From NCBI RefSeq assembly GCF_042854845.1, contig NZ_AP031498.1:4774001-4838000 (forward strand): 64,000 nt of DNA, in the 5' to 3' direction. Source of the stretch: Maricurvus nonylphenolicus. Its GTDB lineage: Bacteria > Pseudomonadota > Gammaproteobacteria > Pseudomonadales > Cellvibrionaceae. Below are positions 25,600-34,591 of the stretch, in pieces. The notes under the pieces are model-generated. The model searched no databases, was not told where the DNA came from, and saw only the letters and a program-made list of their open reading frames with translations. Position numbers and translations under genes: made by a program. Numbering within the stretch: the first letter of the stretch is position 1; each line of letters starts with the position of its first letter.

Positions 25600-27999
25600 A
25601 TGATGAAATTAAATAAACACTTCCCTGCGACTCTGGCGCTTGCCAGTGCCGTCAGCCTGGCCACCGCAGAAATGGCCGTAGCCCAAGAAAGCACCGAGAG
25701 TGCAGATGACTTTCTGGCGATTGAAGAAATCATTGTAACCGCCCAACGTCGCTCCCAGAGTATTCAGGATGTTGCCAACTCGGTAGAAGCGATGATGGGT
25801 ACTGACCTGGACGAACTCAATAAAGTTGGCCTGGAAGACTATATCAGTTCTATCGGTGGAACTGGTTTTACACGTAGCGGCAGCGGATCCGTCAAGATCG
25901 GTATGCGTGGAATCAGCCCAATTGGACAAGATGATTACGCTTTTGCCAGAACCGTATCGACGGTTGGTATGTACTTAGACGATGTTGCTGTTCAAGGTGC
26001 AGGTTCTCTGCCTGATATGAATCTTTATGACATGCAACGCGTTGAAGTACTAAAAGGCCCTCAGGGTACACTGTATGGTGATGGTGCCATGGGTGGCGCG
26101 ATCAAAATGATCTTAAATAAACCCGATCTACAAGATTTTGAAGCTAAAGCAGAAGTTACTGCAATCAATACCAAAAATTCTGATATAGGGTATCGGGTTC
26201 GTGGTGCTATCAACCTCCCATTAATCGAAGACAAGCTTGCCCTCCGCGTTGTCGGTAGCTCAGAAGAGAAAAAGGGCTGGATCGATAACATTGCAACAGG
26301 TGAAGATGGCGTTAACGACACAGACAGCTGGTCTCTGCGTGCCTCCATGTTAGGACAAGTTACAGATGAATTATCTGTAGAGTTGTTGGTAATGCATGAC
26401 CAACAAGAAAACGACGGTTATGCAAATGAAGTCATTGGACTTGGAGACCTTGAAACCAACTTACTGGAAGACGAGTACAATGATGTTGAAGTGGATTTAT
26501 ATGCTTTAACATTAAAGTACGATCTTGGCTTTGCAGAGTTAACCTCCATTACATCTCTGTTTGAAAAAGAGCGCACTCTTAACTCCCGCGTATCTTTCTC
26601 TCTGGATGAATTCTTTATTCCTGCGATGGCAGCACCAGCTTCGATTTTAAATCCCCTAGGACTTAATCTTGGTTTTGCTGGTTTACCACTTGGCTTTGCA
26701 GATAACTCTAGCCTTGCGGTGTCTGACAAGGAAGAAACTATCTCACAGGAACTGCGACTGGTATCGACCGGTGACAACACCCTTGATTGGACTGTTGGGC
26801 TTTTCTACCGTGATCGCAAACGTGATATCTGTACAACCTATGACAGCCCAGCAATAGATGATTACAACCAATATTTGGTGAATACTGGCGGCTCTCTCAT
26901 TACAGGCCTATTCCCTGCTACCACATTTGACTGTGAGGTAAAACCAGAATCCGGCCTTGACTCTGTTAACCGTACAGCTAAAGAGACCTTTGAACAGAAA
27001 GCGGCATACGGTGAGATTAACTATGAAATTACAGAGGCGATCGAGCTAACGGCAGGTTTCCGTTACTTCGAGGAAGAGGTTACTTTTGAAGATACATCTG
27101 TAGCCTACGGCCCATTGGTTTTCTTTGGTTTTGCAAATCCAGCAAGTAGTAACTCAACGAAAGAAGATGATGTACTGTTTAAACTGGGTTTAAGCTGGGC
27201 GGCAACGGATGACCAACTATACTATTTCAACATAGCTGAAGGCTTCCGCTCCGGAGGCTCTAACCTAAACGCTTCCGACACGTTAGAAGCCGATCGATTC
27301 CGTACTTATGAATCCGATAGCCTAATAAACTATGAGCTTGGAGCAAAAACCTCCTGGTATGATGGCCGTTTAACACTAAATGGTGCACTATACTTCTCCG
27401 ATTGGAGCGATATTCAATCAGCTATTGTTGTGCCTACAGCCATTCCTGGGGTTAGAACAACTGTATTGACACCGGGCGGTGACGCAGAAGTTAAAGGGAT
27501 AGAGCTAGCGGCTACCTATCTGGCAACAGAAAATCTATCAACTGGATTTTCTTTCGCTTATCAGGAAGCAGAGTTTACTGACACTGTTGCAGATTCCAAT
27601 ATTGTAGACGGGTCTGAACTACCCAATGCACCAGAGTTTACTGCGTCTCTATTTGCGCAATACACTCATGAGCTGGAATTTGGTGAATTGTTCACTCGCG
27701 TTGAATACCGCTATGTGGATGAACAACGCTCTGTTGTGGAGCCAGTGCCTGGAAGCGTTCAATACCTTCCGTATAACGATGAGGAAACTGTACTTCCAAG
27801 CTACGAGACAACCAACTTGACCGTAGGCTTGCGCACTGACGCCTGGTATATCACAGCCTATGCCCACAATCTGTTTGATGAGCGTTATGAGACTTCTTAC
27901 GGATACACTCAGTCATTTATTGCAGAGGGCTCTAACCCCACGTTGAGATCTGTGGGAACCCCAAGAACCATGGGTATCACAGTAGGAACCTTCTTCTAA
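25600..27999 (+). CDS. TonB-dependent outer-membrane receptor
   Basis: A 799-residue receptor. The signal peptide, with core LALASAVSLATAEMAVA, probably ends at residue 28. IEEIIVTAQRRSQSIQDVAN opens the plug, and VEVLKGPQGTLYGDGAMGGA follows. The barrel ends in terminal Phe. The mature protein is a close paralogue of the receptor at 29.3 kb over its whole length, but signal peptide, promoter element and 3' flank match the receptor at 39.8 kb, so the gene is a mosaic. It is divergent from a LysR regulator and has its own terminator. Ligand unknown; lipid/isoprenoid catabolic neighbours suggest a hydrophobic substrate. Confidence 0.93.
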   Translation: MMKLNKHFPATLALASAVSLATAEMAVAQESTESADDFLAIEEIIVTAQRRSQSIQDVANSVEAMMGTDLDELNKVGLEDYISSIGGTGFTRSGSGSVKIGMRGISPIGQDDYAFARTVSTVGMYLDDVAVQGAGSLPDMNLYDMQRVEVLKGPQGTLYGDGAMGGAIKMILNKPDLQDFEAKAEVTAINTKNSDIGYRVRGAINLPLIEDKLALRVVGSSEEKKGWIDNIATGEDGVNDTDSWSLRASMLGQVTDELSVELLVMHDQQENDGYANEVIGLGDLETNLLEDEYNDVEVDLYALTLKYDLGFAELTSITSLFEKERTLNSRVSFSLDEFFIPAMAAPASILNPLGLNLGFAGLPLGFADNSSLAVSDKEETISQELRLVSTGDNTLDWTVGLFYRDRKRDICTTYDSPAIDDYNQYLVNTGGSLITGLFPATTFDCEVKPESGLDSVNRTAKETFEQKAAYGEINYEITEAIELTAGFRYFEEEVTFEDTSVAYGPLVFFGFANPASSNSTKEDDVLFKLGLSWAATDDQLYYFNIAEGFRSGGSNLNASDTLEADRFRTYESDSLINYELGAKTSWYDGRLTLNGALYFSDWSDIQSAIVVPTAIPGVRTTVLTPGGDAEVKGIELAATYLATENLSTGFSFAYQEAEFTDTVADSNIVDGSELPNAPEFTASLFAQYTHELEFGELFTRVEYRYVDEQRSVVEPVPGSVQYLPYNDEETVLPSYETTNLTVGLRTDAWYITAYAHNLFDERYETSYGYTQSFIAEGSNPTLRSVGTPRTMGITVGTFF

Positions 28000-28013
28000 A
28001 TTTATCTCTCCCT

Positions 28014-28070
28014 GTTATCTCTCCAGATAACTGCTTCAAAGGCCAGCCTGTCTCAGGCTGGCCTTTTTTT
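28014..28070 (+). terminator. Tandem hairpins: small hairpin plus GGCCAGCC-type terminator
   Basis: GTTATCT-CTCC-AGATAAC (28014-28031) is followed by GGCCAGCCTG-TCT-CAGGCTGGCC (28041-28063) and seven T residues. The same two-hairpin design follows the receptors at 29.3 and 39.8 kb. Confidence 0.88.
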
Positions 28071-28100
28071 ATTTCGCCTTTTTATCCTCTCCCCCCATCC

Positions 28101-28134
28101 GGAAATGACTAATAATCCGAAGCTCATCACCTAC
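28101..28134 (+). promoter_or_regulatory. PhyH-regulon operator, copy 1
   Basis: GGAAATGAC, 14 bases, then TCATCACCTAC, ending 105 bases before the PhyH gene at 28240. It matches three other copies (33362, 34484 and 45776) in both motifs and in spacing. Half-sites of the form ATSACYWA lie 21 bp apart, as expected for an AraC-type direct repeat. Confidence 0.75.
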
Positions 28135-28239
28135 AGCTCCCCCAAGCCTCAGTTTACAGTTGTGTAACACACCCCAAATCCCTCTTTAGGTTTTACTTCA
28201 GGGTGTGGCTCTTTCGGTAGTCAATTGAGGAGAATAATA

Positions 28240-29232
28240 ATGCAAGACAATCAGGAATCCCCGGACGCAGAGCAAGGTGATATTTTCGGCTCCAACCGCG
28301 TCGGCTATGCCTCAGGGCCTTTTATCGAAGAAAAACATAGAGTTACCGGTCTGTACGAAGAGCTCAAAACGTTGGAGCTTGAAAAACATATCGCAGATCT
28401 TTCCATGTATGGCTATACCATCGTGCCGCCGGAAAAGATTATGCCTGCCGGCTATATTACCGAGCTGCGTGACGCCGTGCTGAAAGTCTCCGAAAAACGC
28501 TCAGGTGTCACACCGGATCAGGAAACCGGTAAGACCCACGTCGGCAGTCAGCACCCGCTGGGACAGTTTATGCGCAAAGTGCTGTTTGAAGATCCTGTCT
28601 TCGAGCCCCTCATTACCCACCCAATCATTTTAGGCCTGGTTTCTTACCTAACAGGTTACAACACTCTGCTATCACTCAGCGACGCCATGGTAAAAGGCCC
28701 CGGTGGCGCCATGCTGCCGATTCATAATGACAATGGCGATAAGACCACGGCGGTTTATCCCGACAAACCGCAATCGGCAACCGTTAACCTGTTACTGTCC
28801 GATTACGAAGAAGGCTGTGGTTCTATCGCCTTCCTGCCTGGCAGCCACAATTTTCGACGTGAACCTACACCGGCTGAATTACAAGATGCCATTCCGGAAA
28901 TGGCTCCAGTCTATGCACCTGCGGGCTCTGCCATTATCTGGAACTCCAATACCTGGCATATGGCCTTACCTCGGGAAAATCCGGGTTTGCGAGTCACGCT
29001 TTTATATCTCTTCTGTCGCGGCCATTTACAAACTCAGTCCTCATTTAGAGACAGCGTCACCGACGACATATTGGCCAGAAACCCACCACGGTTCGCACAG
29101 TTGATGCACAAATACGGCGTACTTCCCTTTGGCAAGGAAGATATTGATGTGGAAAAAGCCAAAGCGGGTAGCAAGCGATATAGCCTGTTCGATTGCCATC
29201 CGCTGTGGAAAGACTTTTATCAACTGGAATAA
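28240..29232 (+). CDS. Phytanoyl-CoA dioxygenase (PhyH) family oxygenase
   Basis: A 330-residue non-haem Fe(II)/2-oxoglutarate oxygenase. The ATG at 28240 is chosen because GAGGAG precedes it; an in-frame TTG at 28225 overlaps that site. Iron ligands are His162-x-Asp164 (LPIHNDNGD) and His240 (NSNTWHMALP); Arg251 (GLRVTLLY) would bind 2-oxoglutarate. Founding members hydroxylate the alpha carbon of phytanoyl-CoA, but the family is broad. It carries operator copy 1 upstream and is followed after 79 bp by a TonB receptor gene, probably in one transcript. Confidence 0.88.
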   Translation: MQDNQESPDAEQGDIFGSNRVGYASGPFIEEKHRVTGLYEELKTLELEKHIADLSMYGYTIVPPEKIMPAGYITELRDAVLKVSEKRSGVTPDQETGKTHVGSQHPLGQFMRKVLFEDPVFEPLITHPIILGLVSYLTGYNTLLSLSDAMVKGPGGAMLPIHNDNGDKTTAVYPDKPQSATVNLLLSDYEEGCGSIAFLPGSHNFRREPTPAELQDAIPEMAPVYAPAGSAIIWNSNTWHMALPRENPGLRVTLLYLFCRGHLQTQSSFRDSVTDDILARNPPRFAQLMHKYGVLPFGKEDIDVEKAKAGSKRYSLFDCHPLWKDFYQLE

Positions 29233-29311
29233 AGCGTCGTATGCCTCAAAGATAGCCAAATTTACATAATAACAATAGACACCAAAGCATAACCCTATGC
29301 GGGAGAAAGTT

Positions 29312-31720
29312 ATGATAAAAACTAAAAAAGACTTTTTAGCCTCATTGATTGGAGCAATAACCGTCGCCAGTGCGAATACTGTTATTGCCCAGGATACTAA
29401 CAATGGCTCGGATGAATTTCTGGCCATTGAAGAAATCATCGTCACCGCCCAGCGCCGCTCGCAGAGTATTCAGGATGTCGCCAACTCCGTAGAAGCCATG
29501 ACCGGGGCCGATCTGGATGCACTCAGCAAAGTCGGCCTGGAGGATTACATCAGTTCCATTGGCGGCACCGGTTTTAGCAACACCGGCAGTGGTTCGGTAA
29601 AAATTGGTATGCGTGGCATTAGCCCGGTTGGCCAAACCGACCAATATGCCTTTGCCCAAACCGTATCAACCGTTGGTATGTACTTGGATGATGTCGCGAT
29701 TCAAGGTGCAGGCACCCTTCCCGATCTCAATTTATATGATATGCAGCGCATCGAGGTGCTGAAAGGTCCCCAAGGTACACTCTATGGCGATGGCGCTATG
29801 GGTGGTGCCATCAAAATGATCCTCAATAAACCCGATCTTTATAATTTTGAAGCTAAAGGTGAAGTTTCCGCGATTAATACCAAAAACGCTGATGTAGGTC
29901 ACCGTATTCGAGGCGCCGTTAATATCCCATTGATTGAAGAAAAACTCGCCATGCGCATCGTCGCCAGCACCGATGAGAAAAAGGGCTGGATCGATAATAT
30001 TGCCACGGGTGAAGACGGTGTTAATGATGTCGAAAGCTGGTCGTTGCGAGCGACTACCTTGGCACAATTTACCGAAGACTTTTCAGCTGAATTAATGGTT
30101 ATGCACGATGAAAGGGATACCAAAGGTTTTGCCCAGGAATTGACATCTCTCGGAGATTTGGAAACCAATCTTCTGGAAGATGAATTCGATGATGTCGAAG
30201 TTGACCTTTATGCTCTGACATTAAAGTACGATCTCGGTTTTGCAGAGCTGACATCCATTACGTCACAGTTCAAGAAAGAGCGTCAGGCGCGGGTACGCAC
30301 ACCTTTCTCACTCGACGAACTGCTTATCCCTATCTTTTATGCCGGTACCGCACCTGCTTTTGGGTTCTCTACCAATACATCTGAAACATTGGGTTCAACT
30401 GACGAAGAAGATACCATCTCGCAGGAGATACGTTTGGTCTCCAATGGTGATAACACACTGGACTGGACGCTAGGACTGTTCTACCGCGATCGCCAACGTG
30501 ATGTTTGCGCTGCCTACGACAACTCTGCGTTTGAAGACTTTAACGCCGTGCTGGGTACCGGTAGCCCCTATGACAATTTTATCGCCTTTATCCCTGGCTT
30601 TGGTTTAACGCCTGTTGGCGCAGTTGATCCTTTCCCTGAAACGACTTTCGACTGTAACGTAAAACCGCAGTCAGGCTATGACTCTTCAACCCGCATAGCG
30701 GAAGAATCCTTTGAACAGATCGCTGCCTACGGTGAAATCAACTGGGAGCTCAATGACAAGGTTGAAGTCACTCTGGGTTTACGCTATTTCGAAGAAGAGG
30801 TTACCTTTGAGGACTCCGCGCCTGGATACGGTTTATTGAGTGCACTCTCTGTACCCACTAGCGAAAACACCACCAAAGAAGATGACGTCTTATTTAAAGT
30901 TGGTATCAGCTGGGCGGCAACGGATGATCAGCTTTATTACTTTAATATTGCTGAAGGGTTCCGTTCTGGCGGCTCCAACCTAAGTGCATCCAGCACCCTG
31001 GAGCCGCAACGTTTCCGTTCCTATGATTCAGACAGCTTGATTAACTATGAATTGGGAGCAAAAACCACCTGGTACGATGGCCGCCTCACCCTGAACGGCG
31101 CACTCTATTATTCAGATTGGAGTGATATTCAAGCCCAGGTGTTTGTACCTTCCACAACCGGTAATGAAATTGGTATCTTGACACCGGGTGGCGATGCTGA
31201 AGTGATGGGTATTGAGCTGGCCGCAACTTATCTGGTTAATGAGAATTTGACCACAGGTATGTCCTTTACCTATCAGGAAGCTGAATTCACGGATCCGTTA
31301 GCCGATTCAAATATTCAGGAAAATTCAGACCTGCCAAATGCCCCCAACCTGACGACATCTATTTTTGCCCAGTACAACCACCAATTTGATGTCGGTGAAT
31401 TATTCACACGACTCGAGTATCGTTATGTGGACAAACAGCGCACCCGCATAGACCCACTGGACGAAACACCTACAGCACCATCAACGGTGGCCTATAACGA
31501 TGAGTCAACTATATTGCCAAGCTATCAGGTGACCAACCTGACCGTCGGCTTTAGAACCGACAGCTGGTATATCACCGCCTATGCACACAACCTGTTTGAT
31601 GAACGTTATGCAACCGCCTACGGCCATTCGGAATCGTTTATGACAGCAGGTGATAACCCTACCCTTACCGCCGTTGGTTCGCCCAGAACCATGGGATTAA
31701 CCGTAGGGACATCTTTCTAA
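29312..31720 (+). CDS. TonB-dependent outer-membrane receptor
   Basis: An 802-residue receptor. The ATG at 29312 is preceded by GGGAG at a good distance; an in-frame ATG at 29297 lacks one. The signal peptide ends near VIA-QD (residue 26). IEEIIVTAQRRSQSIQDVAN and IEVLKGPQGTLYGDGAMGGA mark the plug. It is a close paralogue of the receptor at 25.6 kb across plug and barrel, with differences concentrated in extracellular-loop-like stretches (around residues 340-470). It follows a PhyH gene and may share its operator-controlled promoter. Confidence 0.93.
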   Translation: MIKTKKDFLASLIGAITVASANTVIAQDTNNGSDEFLAIEEIIVTAQRRSQSIQDVANSVEAMTGADLDALSKVGLEDYISSIGGTGFSNTGSGSVKIGMRGISPVGQTDQYAFAQTVSTVGMYLDDVAIQGAGTLPDLNLYDMQRIEVLKGPQGTLYGDGAMGGAIKMILNKPDLYNFEAKGEVSAINTKNADVGHRIRGAVNIPLIEEKLAMRIVASTDEKKGWIDNIATGEDGVNDVESWSLRATTLAQFTEDFSAELMVMHDERDTKGFAQELTSLGDLETNLLEDEFDDVEVDLYALTLKYDLGFAELTSITSQFKKERQARVRTPFSLDELLIPIFYAGTAPAFGFSTNTSETLGSTDEEDTISQEIRLVSNGDNTLDWTLGLFYRDRQRDVCAAYDNSAFEDFNAVLGTGSPYDNFIAFIPGFGLTPVGAVDPFPETTFDCNVKPQSGYDSSTRIAEESFEQIAAYGEINWELNDKVEVTLGLRYFEEEVTFEDSAPGYGLLSALSVPTSENTTKEDDVLFKVGISWAATDDQLYYFNIAEGFRSGGSNLSASSTLEPQRFRSYDSDSLINYELGAKTTWYDGRLTLNGALYYSDWSDIQAQVFVPSTTGNEIGILTPGGDAEVMGIELAATYLVNENLTTGMSFTYQEAEFTDPLADSNIQENSDLPNAPNLTTSIFAQYNHQFDVGELFTRLEYRYVDKQRTRIDPLDETPTAPSTVAYNDESTILPSYQVTNLTVGFRTDSWYITAYAHNLFDERYATAYGHSESFMTAGDNPTLTAVGSPRTMGLTVGTSF

Positions 31721-31722
31721 CT

Positions 31723-31778
31723 GTTACTCTTCCGGGTAACATTTTTGTTGGCCAGCCCTTATCGGGCTGGCCTTTTTT
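31723..31778 (+). terminator. Tandem hairpins after TonB receptor
   Basis: A small hairpin GTTAC/GTAAC (31723-31740) precedes GGCCAGCCC-TTATC-GGGCTGGCC (31750-31772) and six T residues. It has the same architecture as the flanks of the receptors at 25.6 and 39.8 kb. Confidence 0.88.
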
Positions 31779-31833
31779 GTGTTTATTAAAATAGGTGAGC
31801 AGACAGGCAAGTATAAGGAGGAAGAGAGGAATA

Positions 31834-31867
31834 CTTGATGCCCTATATACAGAGCATCAAGTTTTTT
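31834..31867 (+). terminator. Second plus-strand terminator
   Basis: CTTGATGC (31834-31841) pairs with GCATCAAG (31854-31861), followed by six T residues. It backs up the terminator at 31750 in front of the convergent DUF1330-like gene; the T-run lies only on the plus-strand side. Confidence 0.7.
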
Positions 31868-31876
31868 ACCGCTTAG

Positions 31877-32248
31877 TTATTCAACTAATTCGGCTGCGGC
31901 TTTAGCACGCGCTTCAAGATCTGCCTGCGACAGGCCATCTACCGCCGCCAAAAAATTAATTTTAAACGAATCTTTGCGGAAAGGAATCGCACTTTGATAC
32001 TGCTCAGAGTGGTAAAATTCTTTAAGCGCATCCATAGAAGGGAACTGCTCAATGGCCACAAAACCCACCCCTTCAGGCAATTCACCTTCCAGTACCTCAA
32101 CCTGATTACCCACTTCCCCAATCGCAATTGGCATCAGTCCGGTTTGCATGGCAATCGGCGCAGAACGCTTTACATATTCAGGATCCATCGGGGCGCCCGT
32201 TGTTTCTCCACACACAAGTAGAAATGCGGGTTGATTATTTTTACTCAT
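31877..32248 (-). CDS. DUF1330-family small protein
   Basis: A 123-residue cytosolic protein with the ferredoxin-like DUF1330 pattern: GFVAIEQFPSMDALKEFYHS followed by EQYQSAIPFRKDSFKINFLAAVDG. The function of the family is not established; members often sit in degradation operons. It begins 29 bp after the stop of the PhyH gene at 32278, so the two form an operon under operator copy 3. Confidence 0.8.
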   Translation of the reverse strand: MSKNNQPAFLLVCGETTGAPMDPEYVKRSAPIAMQTGLMPIAIGEVGNQVEVLEGELPEGVGFVAIEQFPSMDALKEFYHSEQYQSAIPFRKDSFKINFLAAVDGLSQADLEARAKAAAELVE

Positions 32249-32277
32249 AGTTGTCTCCTATTGATCGTATTGTCCTG

Positions 32278-33264
32278 TTAATCGAAAAGCCCGGTAGGCT
32301 GGTTAGCCAAATTGGTATAATCCGGGCCCTCTTCGCGCCAGCCCGTAAATCTGTTCTCACCCAATAGCTGGGCAAAACGTGGTTGATCGGCATAATGCTC
32401 AAAGACTTCTGGATAGCGGTCATCACCTCGAAGTTCCTGGGTCGCGATATGGGGACGGCAAAAATAGGCGGCAAGATTGATACGTGTTCCTGGCTTTTCC
32501 CGTCGCCAACCGCCGTGCCAGGTATTGCCATGGAAAATAACGGCATCGCCTGGATTAATGTTCATCGTTACTGAACCCGCAGGCTCCTGCCATTTAAGCG
32601 AATCTATGGTTTTGGGATCCGGGTTTTGCGCCGCCATTTCCATAAAGGTTTGATGACCGTGCATCCAGCTTTCATGAGGAGTTGGCTGACGGTTTTTACG
32701 ATGACTGCCCGGGGTTATTACCAGCGCCCCCTCTTCGCGACTGTATGGCGTTAAGGCATAGTTACAGTTGGCTACGGTAGCCACTTCGGTCAAACCAACA
32801 GGCGATGCATCAACATGCATGGGCAAGGGAATACCACCTGGTCCACGGAAATGGCTCCCCATCGAAGATAACAGGCAACTTTCACCCAGTAGATAGGTAA
32901 TCAACGCCAAGGGTTTCGGCTCCAACAGAATTTCAGGAAATACAGGATCATCAAAAATCAGATAATTCTGATAATCCATACCGTTGTAATCTTCAGCCGT
33001 CGCCTTATTCGGATCGACAGCACGCCCGGTTTGTTTTTCTACGCGTCGTAAAATAGCAGCCTTGGCACGCTCAACCTTCTCGGCAGACAATACGCCTGGA
33101 ATAACGGTATAACCGAGAGTGGTTAATTCACGTAGATTCTCATTGAGCCCCAAGGCATCAATATTTGCCAGAATTCGCTCGCGAGCCATATCATCTTTTG
33201 ACAATAGGCGCTCCGGGCTTGGATGAGCCGTTTCTGCAACCGGTTCAGCTAATGCATCACTCAT
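32278..33264 (-). CDS. Phytanoyl-CoA dioxygenase (PhyH) family oxygenase
   Basis: A 328-residue Fe(II)/2-oxoglutarate oxygenase. Ligands are His150-x-Asp152 (LPMHVDASP) and His250 (GNTWHGGWRR), with Arg261 for 2-oxoglutarate. It differs considerably from the other two PhyH proteins in the window, so it likely has a different substrate or position specificity. The gene is divergent from an AraC regulator; operator copy 3 lies in the 149-bp gap, 97 bases before this start. A DUF1330 gene follows in the operon. Confidence 0.88.
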   Translation of the reverse strand: MSDALAEPVAETAHPSPERLLSKDDMARERILANIDALGLNENLRELTTLGYTVIPGVLSAEKVERAKAAILRRVEKQTGRAVDPNKATAEDYNGMDYQNYLIFDDPVFPEILLEPKPLALITYLLGESCLLSSMGSHFRGPGGIPLPMHVDASPVGLTEVATVANCNYALTPYSREEGALVITPGSHRKNRQPTPHESWMHGHQTFMEMAAQNPDPKTIDSLKWQEPAGSVTMNINPGDAVIFHGNTWHGGWRREKPGTRINLAAYFCRPHIATQELRGDDRYPEVFEHYADQPRFAQLLGENRFTGWREEGPDYTNLANQPTGLFD

Positions 33265-33361
33265 TTACTCTTCTCCTAAGTCGTTCTTTGACCAATCATT
33301 TTTTATTTAGCCTCTACAATGCGAGGCATTGAATCCATGGTACTTGTGGAGGCAAATTCTT

Positions 33362-33395
33362 GTAGGTTATGATCTACAGTAAATAAGTCACTTCC
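33362..33395 (-). promoter_or_regulatory. PhyH-regulon operator, copy 3
   Basis: On the minus strand: GGAAGTGAC, 14 bases, TCATAACCTAC. It is 97 bases upstream of the PhyH gene at 32278-33264 and only 18 bases before the AraC start at 33414. It could therefore serve both control of the oxygenase and autoregulation. Confidence 0.72.
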
Positions 33396-33413
33396 GGCCA
33401 AGCGTTCAGTGAT

Positions 33414-34484
33414 ATGTTTCAGTCTTCAACATTAAGCAATCCCTCGCGACTCGTACCCTCTGGTAGCGTTATTCATCTACTGCGCACACTGGAAGAGGCG
33501 GGCGTCGACGACTCGACAATACGTCGGGTACTGGAGCTGGACTTCACAGAACTGAATGAGAAAAATAACTGGGTGGAAGCCAAAAAGATTCAGCAGGCTT
33601 TTAGCCTGGCTTTGGAGTTACCGGTTCCTGCTGGTTTCTGGCTGACACTTGGAGACAGCTTTAGCGTACACAATTACCACCTGGAGTTGAGTAACTGGAT
33701 TCTAACGGGCAAGAACTTCGCCGAACTCCTGCCCAAGCTCTATGGATTATATGGTGACACTCTTAGCGAGCCTGACACAGTGGCCACCGATGCAACATCA
33801 GCAACTCACTCTGAAGAATATGAAGTCGAAGGTAAAGCCTGGTTAAAACACGTCATCAGCCTTGATCAGTCCGATGACCGGAAATTCCAATACCGCACCG
33901 AGTTATCCGCAGCCAGCATGATGAGAGGTTACAAAAGTTTACTCGGCATCAGAGAGCTGGAAGTCAAATTCTTCTTTAGCTATCCGGAACCTGCCTATAG
34001 CAGTAAATATCACGACATTTTAGGCGACGATATAACGTTCGATGCTAATCAAACAGAAGTTCATGCCCCCAAAGACTATTTGCACCAAACGTTTATCTCT
34101 AGCGATCCGATCATGCATGAGTACTATGAAAAGCAGCTCAGCGAACGCTTTAATACAGGACATGAACAATCACAACTTATCAACAGGGTAGAAACCATCC
34201 TGTTGGATTATCACGGCAACTTTCCCTCCATCACCCAGCTCTGCGAACTTCTCGATGTCAGTGAGCGCAGCTTGCGACGCAGTTTAAAGAAGCACAACAC
34301 CTCCTACCGAGAGCTGTTACTTCACACTAAAATGAAACGCGCCGAGTACTACCTGCGGCAAACCGATATCAGCATTGAAGAAATTGCCTATCGCCTGGAT
34401 TACAGTGACTACGCCAACTTCCGCCGTGCCTTCCAGGCACAACACGGGGAAACCCCAAGTCGTTATCGCAAACAGTATTCGTAG
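33414..34484 (+). CDS. AraC-family regulator, candidate master of the PhyH regulon
   Basis: A 356-residue AraC protein. The N-terminal ligand domain (about 20-230) is of the Arabinose_bd type. The DNA-binding domain contains SITQLCELLDVSERSLRRSL, ISIEEIAYRLDYSDYANFRRA and FQAQHGETPSRYRKQ. It sits between two PhyH genes, each preceded by a copy of the 34-bp element, and a copy directly precedes its own start. That makes it the best candidate to bind the element. Three other AraC genes in the window are alternatives. Confidence 0.9.
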   Translation: MFQSSTLSNPSRLVPSGSVIHLLRTLEEAGVDDSTIRRVLELDFTELNEKNNWVEAKKIQQAFSLALELPVPAGFWLTLGDSFSVHNYHLELSNWILTGKNFAELLPKLYGLYGDTLSEPDTVATDATSATHSEEYEVEGKAWLKHVISLDQSDDRKFQYRTELSAASMMRGYKSLLGIRELEVKFFFSYPEPAYSSKYHDILGDDITFDANQTEVHAPKDYLHQTFISSDPIMHEYYEKQLSERFNTGHEQSQLINRVETILLDYHGNFPSITQLCELLDVSERSLRRSLKKHNTSYRELLLHTKMKRAEYYLRQTDISIEEIAYRLDYSDYANFRRAFQAQHGETPSRYRKQYS

Positions 34485-34517
34485 GAAATGACTAAAATTC
34501 TGCATTTCATCACCTAC
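34484..34517 (+). promoter_or_regulatory. PhyH-regulon operator, copy 2
   Basis: GGAAATGAC, 14 bases, TCATCACCTAC, beginning at the stop codon of the AraC gene and ending 74 bases before the PhyH gene at 34592. Both motifs are identical to copy 1; a shared CTCAGT..ACAGT follows within 25 bases. Confidence 0.75.
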
Positions 34518-34591
34518 AGCCACACCTAATCACTCAGTACAGTATTTTCACTCGCTGAAAATAATCATGAAATTTGTACCCAGGGTGAATT

